Assembly (NCBI GenBank): GCA_023105745.1 | Contig: JALGQZ010000003.1 | Coordinates: 75,056,696 to 75,120,695, forward strand | Source of the DNA: Austropuccinia psidii | Lineage: Eukaryota > Basidiomycota > Pucciniomycetes > Pucciniales > Sphaerophragmiaceae | DNA length: 64,000 bases | Direction: 5' to 3' | The notes under the pieces: model-generated | Told to the model about the DNA's origin: nothing | The model's database searches: none | What the model saw: the letters and a program-made list of their open reading frames with translations, nothing else | Part shown: positions 34,976-46,957 of the stretch, piece by piece | Position numbering within the stretch: position 1 is the first letter of the stretch | How the letters are laid out: the number at the start of each line of letters is the position of its first letter | Program-made: the position numbers and the translations under genes

Positions 34976-35830
34976 TTAGTCCCCATGGACACTGAGACCA
35001 CTAGAAGCTTCTGCTTGACAATTTCTCAAGCAACTTCTTTAACACAACCAGAAGACATCTTATCTACTGACAGTTCAAGCTTTCCAACATGAGAGAAACG
35101 TATCATGATCTTTCTAGACAATTTCATTGATGATCCCACTTACCTTACCCACCAACGACTGACTTTATCTTCTAATGAGAAGTTTTGTTGGACTATCTTG
35201 TCACACTCTCTTCCATCTTCCATTCAGAATACAGTCTTGTCAACCTGATTCTGTTTTGAGATTGGCAATAGATTTCAGCAATGATTCTTTGAGATCTCTC
35301 AGGCGTCTCTCGCAGCTGAATGGCAATACCTTACCACCTTGCAAATGTCAACCAATGAAAACCCTGCCAAATTCCTACACTGGCTCGACAATGCAATTCA
35401 GTCTTTCAAGAATCGTGGTGGTTGTTTTGATGAACAAATCATATCTGGCCTTATTCTCAAAGAGGAAATATCTAACACCTCTTCATGCAAGTCAGTAATG
35501 AATTTTATTGAGAACTCCATATCTTTCACCAATCAACAACACAGTTTTTTACAATGTTCATTGACTTTGCAAGGCTTCTTCCAACAAGTGTCCTCCTCCC
35601 AGTCAAGCTACCATGCCCTGAGCCCGCAGATTGATGTTAAGAACTCCTTTCTGCTGTTTTCTGGGAGTATTATTGAGCTTTCTGAAAAGAAATATGATGG
35701 AAATGGTCTCAACCAAGTGGCCCTTTGAGGTGTGGTCAAGGGTAGCTATTTCAACTGCGGTAAAACCAGTCAACTTGCTAAACAATGCCTCAACCCTTCC
35801 TGATCCAATATCACAACCATAGAAATTCAC
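34976..35830 (+). pseudogene. Decayed copia-type gag
   Basis: Plus-strand remnant with several stops. Recognisable parts are DDPTYLTHQRLTL near 35135, a Gag-like helical segment MSTNENPAKFLHWLDNAIQ (35339 on), and a damaged zinc knuckle YFNCGKTSQLAKQCL near 35745, where the first Cys and the His of C-x2-C-x4-H-x4-C are replaced. It differs from the F gag and points the opposite way, so it is another copia family and the genomic layer into which F inserted. Confidence 0.6.
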
Positions 35831-36457
35831 CCTCTTGGACCTACATATGAAATATCCATGCCATATCCAATTTATGGCAATTTGGCCAAATTGGCCCCTT
35901 CATTATCATCAGGCCTTTCCTGGCCAGTCTTTGCATTTGGGCACTCTTTGATATTTTCCAGTCAACAGGGAAGATACAGCCCAACAGCCTGTATTTGTCT
36001 TTTGAAGCTGTAAATGCAGTTTTGAGCATTTTGCGCATTTTTCTGTATCCATCCCTTTTATGCCATTTTCCCATGTAATATGGTAGATATGCCCAAATGG
36101 CAATATTAGGCCACTTGGGGCTTAATTGCCAGTTTTGCACATTTTTTGTGCACTTTGCGCAAATACAGTGCCAAAGCTGTAGAAGCTGTATTTGGCCAAA
36201 ACACCCAAAAACACTTTGTCACCTCTGAAGCCACACAAAACCCATTTTTCACCTGTATCCTCCTGGCATCCTTCCAAAGACCTTTGGCCAATTTCACCCT
36301 CCAATAACCAAAAGTGCCATAAATGGTGTTATATGCCATTATGCATCTTTTTTTACAAGAAATCCAATGGAACCAATTTTAAAAGGTTATTTCAACATTT
36401 CATAAGGTCATTGAGGCATCATGTCATCCAGAGTATTCATCAAGGCTAAAGGACAAG
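35831..36457. other. Unassigned spacer
   Basis: About 630 bases with no convincing gene. It is less AT-rich than the LTRs, with repeated short words such as TTTGGCC, GCCAAA and TGCCAT in both orientations. It may be the 3' continuation of the decayed copia or an unrecognised LTR. Short minus-strand frames (for example 36140-35841) show no known domain. Confidence 0.35.
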
Positions 36458-36828
36458 TGTCAATCTCAAATATCAATGATGCCATCAATAAATCATTTCA
36501 TATTCTCATTCACAGTATTCCTCCAAGGGAATACTGGAAGTTAATTCTGAAGTGATGTTCAAGAGGTAGCACCAAAGAAATCTGTCAAGTTTCAATGCTC
36601 CATCAATCCACCTTGGCAACCACATTCATTCAATACAGTGTGGCTTAATAAAGACCTGTATTTCAATCATACACCATGGGAAGATCATTCAAGCCAGTAC
36701 ATTTCTCAATTTGGCAAGGTATACATTCCATCAGACAGTCAATACAGCCTCCAGTATTCAATACAGGTCAGCTGCCAGCCTGAAGGAGTCAAGCTCTCAG
36801 CTTTGAGCATATACAAGCCTTCTCTGAC
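36458..36828 (+). repeat. C-type LTR, upstream part (start uncertain)
   Basis: Joined with 53195-53596 it forms the 5' LTR of a C-type element. The bases before B2 (CATATACAAGCC...CTCTGAC) and after it (CCTGGGGGGTATTTCC) align across the insertion with the C solo LTR at 13047-13781. The left end is a guess (TGTCAATCTC at 36458), since no second copy is present and similarity to the solo LTR fades there. Several AATACAG motifs occur at 36640-36780. Confidence 0.45.
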
Positions 36829-37012
36829 TATGAGCCTTTGAGATATGACCACATATCCAAAAGGGTCACAGCAAAATGTCTATAATAATTATACTTATAA
36901 TAATTATCTCAAAGACTAGTAAGAATAACATAAATAAGTACAAAATCTGAATTAACTCAGAATATAATGAGTAATAATGTGAAAGAAATCACACCTTTAG
37001 ATTCCTCATGGT
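36829..37012 (+). repeat. B2 5' LTR, part 1
   Basis: First 184 bases of a B LTR, starting TATGAGCC (one change from TGTGAGCC). It ends with ATGGT, one copy of the B1 duplication, and resumes at 44528. Confidence 0.9.
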
Positions 37013-38060
37013 TTCAAACCTTTGAGATATGACCACATACCCAAAAAGGTCACAAGACATATTTAAAATAATTATACCTTAAAAACTACAAAAATGCCAT
37101 AAATAGGCATAAAACTTGGTTTAACTTAAGACCCAATGAATAAACATGTGAAAGAAATTACTCCATTTGATTTCTCAGGGTAAAATACACATATACCATT
37201 TTTATGGCATATATGTAAAGTCAATATTTAATGAGCTATAAGTAATAACACCTTATAAAAAACACAAATCCTTAATTTTTGCAAATACCAATGAAAAAAC
37301 ATGTGTAATAAATTGAAGCATTGAATTCCCCATAAAGCTCTACACAGAAAACAATTAAGAAGCTAATATTCAAAGTCAATACTTAAGGAGTTAAGCTGAA
37401 TATATGCACTTTTTTGGTCAACACATATATTCAAGGATTTAGCTAAAATCTTTTGAAATACACATGATAGAGTGATGAACCAAAAATAAAGTCACCACGT
37501 AATTCCTGCAGGAGCACAGAAATGAACTTTATTTCATAAGATATAAACAAAGTTGAAAACTGTAATGGATTATTGATTAAAATTAATAGAGCTGTTGACC
37601 ACTTTGTTGTGAAATTGGTCCAAACTTAAAAAACACAGTCAGATTCCACTGGTTCATTCGTGAATAATGACATATTTTTTATTATAATATTCAAGGTATA
37701 ACCCCTTGACATCATGGTTTGAAGTTTAAAATATTGAATTTAGACAGAAAAGATGAGTTACAAGAAAAATCATCAAAAACAGAGTTTTTATGATGTAATG
37801 AAATGCTCTTGGGAGTGAAATGAGGACATGCCAAGCTATCAGAATCCACTCTCAGAATAGCTTTAGCATGTATAATTTAAAATCTATTAATGATCAAAGT
37901 TTAAGATTAAATTTGATCATTTAAGATCACTCACTGTAATCTTATTTTAAGTTTAACAGTCATATAAGTGATAAAACTGGTGAATACTATTAGATTATGA
38001 TTAATACTAATAAAATCCACAAATTTTAGGCTTCTTCCAATCCTATGATGTCATCAAACT

Positions 38061-38082
38061 TAGAGTTATAGTGATAACTCTA
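38061..38082. promoter_or_regulatory. Inverted repeat TAGAGTTAT...ATAACTCTA in B LTR
   Basis: Nine-base perfect arms around AGTG, about 140 bases upstream of the TATA box and about 10 bases after the near-palindrome TGATGTCATCA. It is conserved in every B LTR here (for example near 43610, 45405, 52338, 55585 and, in reverse, 63885-63906), whose surroundings differ more. A bZIP-like or other paired-site enhancer is plausible. Confidence 0.5.
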
Positions 38083-38221
38083 AATAATGGTGTAATTATG
38101 AGGTAAGATGGTTTTATCATGATGTAATCATCACCAAACTTTAAAATATTGATCAATTCTAGTAGAACGCATTGGTACACGTCTAATAGAATCCTGTTGG
38201 ACTCTAGGAGGGAGGTATTTA

Positions 38222-38231
38222 CTATAAATAG
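38222..38231 (+). promoter_or_regulatory. TATA box of B1 5' LTR
   Basis: CTATAAATAG, followed by GAGCTC and a pyrimidine-rich start region (TTTTCCCCTCAGACG). The same block is at 43768-43777, 52498-52507, 55753-55762 and, on the minus strand, 63748-63739. Confidence 0.7.
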
Positions 38232-38951
38232 AGCTCTTTTTACTTTGTTTTCCCCTCAGACGCTTACAAAACATTAAATTGTTAAATCAAAAGGTAATTT
38301 CTTTATTCTTTATATATAAAACTCTTATATTATTAAAGAATGAAGATAATTTTATTATAATCATCATCTTTGACGTGTTTATTACAATTATTCAATTATT
38401 TTGTTTAAATTTCTCTTAAAGACCTCTATTCCACATAAAATCAAGATAAATTGTAATTTCTCTTAAAATTTATTGTAAATACAATTTAAAAGGGTTGTAT
38501 TTATATTTTTTTGGCGTAAAATTATTCAAAGCTATTATATTAAGTATTAAAAGGAGGTTATTTCTCTTATTATAATAATTTTTCTCTATCATTACTTTAA
38601 TAATTCTATACTTGATATAAATAGTATTTATATTAATTTATAGCTTCAATATTAGTAATATTATTGTTATTAATTGTTTTTTATTAATACAAAACAAATT
38701 TTTACGCCTTTATTATTTGTTGGTAACAATAATAAAGTGGTTTTGAATATATTAATTATCTTATATTAATATATTTATTCATTATATTATTATATTTATT
38801 TAATAATATAATTATTTTTACACCATAATCATAATAACTCTTTATTATTAAAATTATTTGAATCTTATTTATTTCATTTATAAGGACATTAATAGTACAA
38901 TAAGTAAAATATTAGTAATTTTTATTCATTGTTTCATAGTCAAACTGTACA

Positions 38952-39679
38952 TTTGGGCACCTAGCCATGATAATTACTCTAAAAAGACCTTTAAAAGGAT
39001 TCTAATTGGGTTTATCCAATAATGAATGACAATTATAATCATAAAATTATATAATAACCTTATATTTATTGATTTTAAATACTATTGACGCATTTAGAAA
39101 GCAATTGTACTGTCTTACACATGGTTTTTCACATCCTTAGACTTGCAAGAACTTTTATTGAGTGACTCTAGTAATTAAAAAAGATATTTTATAAATTAAA
39201 AATAATTTTATATTATAAATTGATTTTATGAAAGAATCATATTCATTTTTTTATTTTATTCTTTAAAAATAAGAATATAAATAAAAACCAATAAAAAAAG
39301 TTATTCTTATTCATTTTAATTTCATTTCTTTCTTTATTTTCATTTTTTAAGATATAAAAGCAATTTTGAAGTGGAAAATTGCCATATATTACCAAAAATA
39401 ACACTTCTTATTTGAAAGACTTATATTTATTTGTCTTTTTTACTGTTTGAAGACAATCGAAAAGAGGATAACCAAACCAATTTTGAAAGATTGGTGGAAG
39501 AAACTTCTCAAAGTTCTCCAACACCAATAATCACTAAGAAAAAGAAAGCCAAGAAATTGGACTTTCCAGGACCCACTATTCAGGACTCTGAAGGTAAGTA
39601 CCTCATTTATGAATTGCCATAAGAAGAATTGCTGTTCTGAAATCCTCTTATTTCTCATTTCTTAAAACATGACTACCAG
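38952..39679 (+). other. B1 leader, second-frame exon with lost acceptor
   Basis: The primer-binding site is mutated (TGGGCACCTAGCC). The leader exon is 39444-39593, ending in donor GTAAGT, and the intron to 39679 (86 bases) spans the gag ATG at 39669. The acceptor before the exon reads TTTTTAC where B2 and B3 have TTTTTAG, so the exon can no longer be joined normally to an upstream one. The exon product (FEDNRKEDNQTNFERLVEET...) is still open. Confidence 0.6.
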
Positions 39680-42434
39680 AAGAGGCTCCCAATACTCCAT
39701 CCAATCAGATGGAGCTGGACTCAGAGGTTGAATTGATTCCTCAAAGAGGAAAAGGAAGGGCAATATCCCCAGTGGAACAGAATCCACAAAAGAAGTGCCT
39801 TATTCCAAAGGCAAGTCCCACAAATGCCCATGATATCTGAACCAGAATTAGAACTAAGTATGAGTGACTCAAACAGGTACAAATCATATTTAGAGGGCTC
39901 AAATACACATCTACATGAGCCAGTACAAACAGTACTAAACTGTGTACAAAGACAGGGACTGGTCCTGAAGAATTATCAGAAGGATGGATAATTATCTATA
40001 TTGATGATATCATAGTTTTCTCAGAAACTTGGGAAAATCACCTTACAACACTAGAAAGGGTACTATAAAAAATAGTCCAAGTAAATAGGAAAATTTCCTC
40101 AAAAAAGTGTCATTTTTCATACAGTGAATTAAAAGCACTAGGACATGTTGTATCTAGACTTAGTCTAGGCATAGACAAGAATAAAGTAGCAGCAGTCTAC
40201 TTAAGCCAATGCCTCAAACCAAAACAGAAATGCAATCATTTCTAGGATTTGCTGGTTACTATAGACAGCATATAAAGGACTTTGCAAAAATTGCTAAATC
40301 CTTGTATAAGCTATGTGACCAACAAACAGTCTATGAAATGACAGAAGAAAGAGTCAAGGCATGTGAAGAATTGAAAAATTCCTTAACAAATGCCCCATTT
40401 CTTCTAATGCCAGATTGGAAACTACCCTTCAAACTTTACATTGATGCTTGTGGAGAAGGACTGGGTGCTGCACTACACTAGGCCCAAATTATCAATGATA
40501 AACCAGTGGAAGGACTAATTTGTTTTATTTCAAGAAAGATAAAGCCAAAAGAGGCAAGATATGGGGCAAGCCAAATGGAATGCCTCTGCTTAGTGTGGGA
40601 TTTAGAAAAATTACATTATTACTTGGATGTAACAGCATTTGATAACAGACTGTAATGCTGTAAAATCTCTGTTAAATATGAAAACTCCAAATAAACATAT
40701 GGTGAGATGGCAAATTGCTATCCAAGAATATAGAGTAAATATGACTATTGCTCATAAATGTGGTAATATTCATAAAAATGCAGATGGTCTTAGCAGATGG
40801 GCTCTAGCAAATACCACTGACAATTCAGCATGGGTACCACAGTAAGAGCACCATATAGAAGGGATATGTGTTACAGACATTGGCAAAGAATTCTTTAACC
40901 AAGTTAAAGAAAGCTATAAGATAGACAAGAATTGCCATATCTTAAGCCGAGCTCTAATGAAAGACTGCAAAGATCCATCACTTTCATCAAAATTAGATGA
41001 AACATGGAAAAACACATATGATGAAGGAAGATTCCACCTCCTTGATGGAATACGTTACCATAGAACAAAACACACCTGTGTTATGGCCTTAACAGATAGA
41101 ACCCTGATAAACAGTATTTTACATGAGTGTCATGATAGTGTTTCAGCTGGACATCTCTCAGTAGATAGAACACTGGAGAGGGTGAAGACATGCTCTTGGT
41201 GGCCAAATTGGGAGAAAGATGTTGCAGAATACTGCCAAACCTGTGACAGATGTCAAAAAGCCAACAGAGCCACAGGAATGAAATTTGGAATGATGATCCA
41301 AATCCAAGAACCAAAATCCCCTTGGGAAATAGCTCATATGGATTGGGTAACAGCATTCCCTCCAGGATGAGACAGAAGTTATACTGCATGCCTAGTGTTA
41401 GTTGACAGGTATAGCAAAACTCCCATGTTCCTACCATGCCACAATGTTGACACAGCCATGGACACAGCCATAATGATATGGAATAAAGTGATTAGCCACA
41501 CAGGCCTATTCCAAAATATCATAAGTGACAGAGACTCAAAATTCACTTCAGCATTATGGACAAATCTCCATAACTTGTTTGGTACAAATTTATCATTCTC
41601 AACAGATTACCATCCTCAAACTGATGGTTTAGCGGAAAGAATGATACAAACCTTGGAGTACATGATCAGAAGATTCTGTGCTTAAGGACTAGAATTCAAA
41701 GATTCCTATGGTTTTACCCATGATTGGTGTACACTAATACCAGCCCTTGAGCTGAAATATAAAACATCAATCCATTCTTCTACTGGAAAAACACCAGCAA
41801 TGCTAGAAAAAGGTTGGAATCCAAGACTTCCTTATGATACCCTCAAAAAGGACTTTGTGGATATACATCCAACAGCAAGCAGTTTTAAGATAATGCTTGA
41901 CAAATCAAGACACCATGCAAACAGATGTATGCAAGATTCTTTCAAATATGCAAAAGAAAGATGGGATAAAAGCCATAAGCCACCTGACTTCAAAATAGGA
42001 GACTTAGTCCTAGTATCAACCCTTAACTTTAATAACATAAAAGGCCCAAAGAATTTGAAAGATTCCTTTGCAGGAGCATTTATGATAAAAGCACTTCATG
42101 GACCCAATGCTATGCAATTGCAACTCACGGGTGAATTGATGAACAAACACCCAGCTTTCCCTGTAAGTCTGATAAAACCTTACAGCTCAAGTGACAAGGA
42201 ACTATTTCCACTAAGCAATAAACCCCCACTTGAAATACCCCCCTTGGAAGAAGGAGAGGAAAAGCAAATTTGAAAGTTCTTAAACAAAGAAGAACAGGAA
42301 ACAAAAAAGAAAGAGAATACCTTTTAAGGTATAGAAATTCAAATCAAGAAGATGAATGGCTACTTGAGAAAGATATAACAAATGCTAATAAACTACTAAG
42401 AAGGTTCATACATGAAAGAAAACCTAAAGAATAG
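39669..42434 (+). pseudogene. B1 gag-pol remnant with internal deletion
   Basis: Starts at the gag ATG and holds about 290 bases of 5' gag, then jumps at about 39962 to [20 protein letters not shown] of the reverse transcriptase. RNase H ([15 protein letters not shown] near 40440), the integrase zinc region (41250) and the catalytic region (ISDRDSKF, LAERM) follow with several stops and frameshifts. The chromodomain-like tail ends at 42432-42434. No intact domain remains. Confidence 0.9.
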
Positions 42435-42554
42435 AAAAAATCAAGCATTATTGAGCTTCAAGACTAACAAAGTCTATTGAAGAGGTAGGAAAGTGGATGA
42501 TACCCTAATTACACATATCAGATTATAGTACAGTCTTTTTTTGGTGGTAGGGAA

Positions 42555-44522
42555 TGTGAACCTTTGAGACATGACCACATACCCCAAAAGGTCACAAGAA
42601 AAATTTAAAATGATTATACCTTAAGACTACAAAACTGCCATAAATAGGCATAAAACTTGGCTTAACTTAAATTCCAATGAATAAACATGTGATATAAACT
42701 AAACCATTGGATTCCCCATTGTAAAATACACATATACCATTTTTATGGCATATCTGTAGAGTCAATATTCAAAGAGTTATATGTAATAACACCTTATAAA
42801 AAACGTGAATCCTTAATTATTTCAGATAAAAACTAAACAACATTTGAAATAAAATTTACCATTGGATTCCCCATAAAATTACACACATAAAACAATTAAG
42901 AAGCTAATCTTCAAACTCAATACTTAAGGAGTTAAGCCGAATATATGCACTTTTTTGGTCAACGCATATATTCAAGGATTTTAGCTAATATCTTTTGAAA
43001 TACACATGATAGAGTGATGAACCAAAAAGAAGTCACCAAGTAATTACTGTAGGAAAACAGAAATGGATTTTATTTCATAAGCTATAAACAACATTAAAAA
43101 CTGTAATGGATTATTGATTAAAATCAATAGAGCTGTTCACCACTTTGTTGTGAAAGTGATCCAAACTTAAAAAGAAGTAGACAGTAGGATTCCTATAGCT
43201 CATTTGTGAAGAATGACATATTTTTTATTATAATATTCAAGGTATAACCCCTTGAAATCATGGTTTGAAGTTTAAAATATTAAATTCCAACAGAAAAGAT
43301 GAGTTACAGGAAAAATCATCAAAAATGGAGTTTTGATGTTATAAGGAAATTCTCTGAAAAGTGTAATAGGGACACGCCAATCTATCACAATCCACTCCCA
43401 GAATAGCTGTAGCGTGTATAATTTAAAAGCTATTAATGATCAAAGTTTAAGATTAAATTTGATCATTTAAGATCACTCACTGTAATCTTATTTTAAGTTT
43501 AACAGTCATATAAGTGATAAAGCTGGTGAATACTATTAGATTATGATTAATACTAATAAAATCCACAAATTTTAGGCTTCTTCCAAGCCTATGATGTCAT
43601 CAAACCTAGAGTTATAGTGATAACTCTAAATAATGGCGTAATTATGAGGTAAGATGGTTTGATCATGATGTAATCATCACCAAACTTTAAAATATTGATC
43701 AATTCTAGTAGAATGCATCAGTACACGTCTATTAGAAGCCTGTTGGACTCTAGGTGGTAGATAGTTACTATAAATAGAGCTCTTTTTACTTTGTTTTCCC
43801 CTCAGACGTTTACAAAACATTAACTCATTAAATCAAAAGGTAATTTCTTCATTCTTTAAATATAAAACTCTTATATTATTAAAGAATAGAGATAATCTTA
43901 TTCTAATCATCATCTTTGACGTGAGTATTACAATTATTCAATTATTTTGTTTAAATTTCTCTTAAAGACCTCTATTCCACGTAAAATCAAGATAAATTGT
44001 AATTTCTCTTAAAATGTATTGTAAATACAATTTAAAAGGGTTGTATTTATATTGTTTTGGTGTAAAATTATTCAAAATTATTATATTAAGTATTAAAAGT
44101 AGGTTATTTCTCTTATTATAATAATTTTTCTCTATTATTACTTTAATAATTCTATAATTAATATAAATAGTATTTATATTAATTTATAACTTTAATATTA
44201 GTAATATTATTGTTATTAATTGTTTTTTATTAATAAGAAACAACTTTTTATGCTTTTATTACTTGTTGGTAACCATAATAAAGTCCTTTTAAATATATTA
44301 ATTATCCTATATTAATTTATTTGTTCATTATATTACTTTTTTATAATATAAATTATATTGTTATATTTATTTAATAATATAATTATTTTTATGCCATAAT
44401 TATAATAATTCTTTCTTATTATAATTATTTCAATCTTATATATTTCATTTATAGGGACATTCATAGTACCCTAAGTAAAATATTAGTAATTTTTACTTAT
44501 TGTTTCATAGTCAAACCTTACA
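42555..44522 (+). repeat. B1 3' LTR
   Basis: 1968 bases, TGTGAACC...AAACCTTACA, preceded by the polypurine tract GGTGGTAGGGAA and followed by the second ATGGT. It has clearly diverged from the 5' LTR at many positions, so B1 is not recent. Confidence 0.93.
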
Positions 44523-44527
44523 ATGGT

Positions 44528-46254
44528 AAAATACACATATGTCATTTTCATGGAATATCTGAAAAATCAATAATTACTGAAGTATAAGTAATAATACCTT
44601 AAAAAAGGTATAAAACCTTATTTAACTCAGAAACCAATGAAACCACATGTGGAATAAATTGTACCATTGGATTCTCCATAAAGGTCCACATATAAAACAA
44701 TTATAAATCTATTTCCTAAAGTCAATACTTAAGGAATTAAGCTGAATATATGCACTTTTTTGGTCAATGCATATATTCATGGTTTTTGGCTAATATCTCC
44801 TGAAATATACAAAATAGAGAGATAATCCAAAAAAAATCACCACATAATTACTGTAAGAACACAGATATGAGCTTCATTTCTACAAGGTTAAAACTTGTAA
44901 AGGATTATTGAATAAAGCCAATGGAGCTCTTGACCACTTTGTTGTTAAAGTGGTCCAAACTTAAAACAGAGTAGACAGTCAGATTCTACTAGCTCATATG
45001 TGAAGAATGAAGTAATTTTTATTATAATATTCAAGGTGTAACTCCTTGAAATCATGGTTTGAAGTTTAGAATATTAAATCTCAACAGAAAAGATGAGTTA
45101 CAAGAAAAATCATCAAAAATAGATTTTTGAATATGTAATAAAATGATCTTGGAATTTCATTAAGGACATGCCAAGCTATCTGAATTTACTCTCATAATAG
45201 CTTTAAGGTGTAGAAGTCAATAGTTCTTATTGATCAGAGTTTAAGCTTCAATTTGATCATTTGTGATCACTCACTGTAATCTTATGTTAAGTTTAACAGT
45301 TATATAAGTGATATAACTGGTGAATACTATTATATTACGATTAATAATAATAAAATTCACAAAGCTTAGGCTTCTTCCAAGCCTATGATGTCATCAAACA
45401 TAGAGCTATAGTGATAACTCTAAATAGTGGCATAATAATGAGATAAGATGGCTTGATCATGATGTAATCATCACTAAAACCTTAAAATACTGATCATTTC
45501 CAGTGGATACCATCATTAAACATCTACAAGAAGCCTACTGGACTGTAGAAGGGAGGTACTTACTATAAATAGAGCTCTGCTTACTCTATTTTCCCCTCAG
45601 ACACATCAAAACATAAAAAAAATTAAACCAAAGGTGAAAATCTTTTATCTTAGTCTAGACCAAAGATAACATTTATTATAATCATAATTTTTGATGTGAT
45701 TAATTTAATTTTTTTGCTGTTTTGTTATAATCCCCTTAAAAATCTCAAATCCATGTAAAATAAAAACAAATTGTAATTTCTCTTATTTTTTATTTTAAAT
45801 ACAATTTATATAAGTTGTATTTATATTATTTGGCGTGAAAGTATTCAATATTATTATACTAAATGCTAAAAGTTTGTTATTTTCTCTTATCATGATAATT
45901 TTCTCTTTATTATTGCTTTAATAATTCTTTAATTAATAGAAATAGTATTTATATTAATTTATAACTTTGATATTTGTAATATTACTGTTATTAATTTTTT
46001 TTTATGCCTTTATTATTTGTTGGTAACAATAATAAAATGCTTTTACATATATTGATCATTATATATTAATATATTTATTTATTATATTAGTTTATTTATT
46101 CAATAATGTAATTATTTTTATGCCTTAATTATTATAATAATTCTTTATTATTATAATTATTTTCATCTTATTTACTTTATTCATAAGGAAATTCAGAGTA
46201 CAATAAGTAAAATATTAGTAATTTTTACTTATTGTTTCATAGTAAAACCATACA
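44528..46254 (+). repeat. B2 5' LTR, part 2
   Basis: Resumes with AAAATACACATATG after B1 and ends AAACCATACA. Together with 36829-37012 it gives about 1.9 kb. TATA box near 45563. Confidence 0.92.
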
Positions 46255-46957
46255 TTTGGGGGCCTGGCCATGATATTTACTTTAAAGACCTTTAAAAAGA
46301 TTCCAATTGGGTTTATCCAACAATAAATTTTAATTATAATAATAAAATTATATATTGATTTGGAAAGCAATTTTACTGTCTAACATGTGGTTTTTCACAT
46401 TCTTAGACTTGCAAGAACTTGCTTTGAGTGACTCTAGTGATTAAAGGAGATATTTTATAAATTAAAAATAATTTTATATTATAAATTAATTTCATAATAG
46501 AATCATATTCATTTTTATTTTATTCTTTAAAAATAAAAACATAAAAATAATTAAAAATATAAAAAAAACCAGAAAAAAAAGTTATTTTTATTCATTTTTA
46601 TCATTTTTTTATTAATTTCATTCATTCAAAGATATAAAACCAATTCTTACATTGAAAATTGCAATATCTTACCAAAAATGACACTTCTTATAAAAGACTT
46701 TTATTTATTTGTTTTTTTTAGTGTTTGAAGATAATCCAACAGAGGACAATCAAACCACTGTTGAAAGATTGGTGGAAGAAACTTTCCCAAGTTCTCCAAC
46801 ACCAATTTTAACTAAGACAAAGAAAGCTAAGAAATTAGACGTTCCAGGACCCATTATTCAGGACTCTGAAGGTGAGTACCTCCTTTATAAATTGCCATAA
46901 GAATAACTCTTGTCCTGAAATCTTCTTATTTCTTATTTCTCAAAATATGACTACCAG
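46255..46957 (+). other. B2 primer-binding site, leader and second-frame exon
   Basis: Primer-binding site TGGGGGCCTGGCCATG at 46257. The leader is AT-rich. A candidate first donor, CAATAA|GTAAAA, lies near the LTR end (exon end 46206). Acceptor TTTTTTAG ends at 46721; the exon 46722-46871 (150 bases) begins TG TTT GAA GAT. The intron 46872-46957 (86 bases, GTGAGT...ACCAG) spans the gag ATG at 46947. Joining CAATAA to TGTTTGAAG would form the start codon ATG TTT GAA. Confidence 0.6.

Larger units (their letters stand above)
37013..38951 (+). repeat. B1 5' LTR
   Basis: 1939 bases. The first bases, TTCAAACC, are a mutated TGTGAACC (compare the 3' LTR at 42555); the end is CAAACTGTACA. It holds the inverted repeat 38061-38082, a TATA box at 38222-38231 and an AT-rich R/U5 with scattered ACG-containing words. 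Confidence 0.9.
37013..44522 (+). mobile_element. Element B1: internally deleted Ty3-type retrotransposon
   Basis: Two B LTRs (37013-38951 and 42555-44522) flank a shortened internal region. The duplication is ATGGT (37008-37012 and 44523-44527). About 3 kb from mid-gag to the reverse transcriptase active site is missing (junction near 39962). It is inserted in the LTR of a sister element (B2) in the same orientation. Numerous stops; non-autonomous at best. Confidence 0.93.

Noticed and set aside
35841..36449. Possible host gene in the spacer
   Set aside because: Short frames on both strands without start context, splice pattern or domain; sequence consists of recurrent short words.
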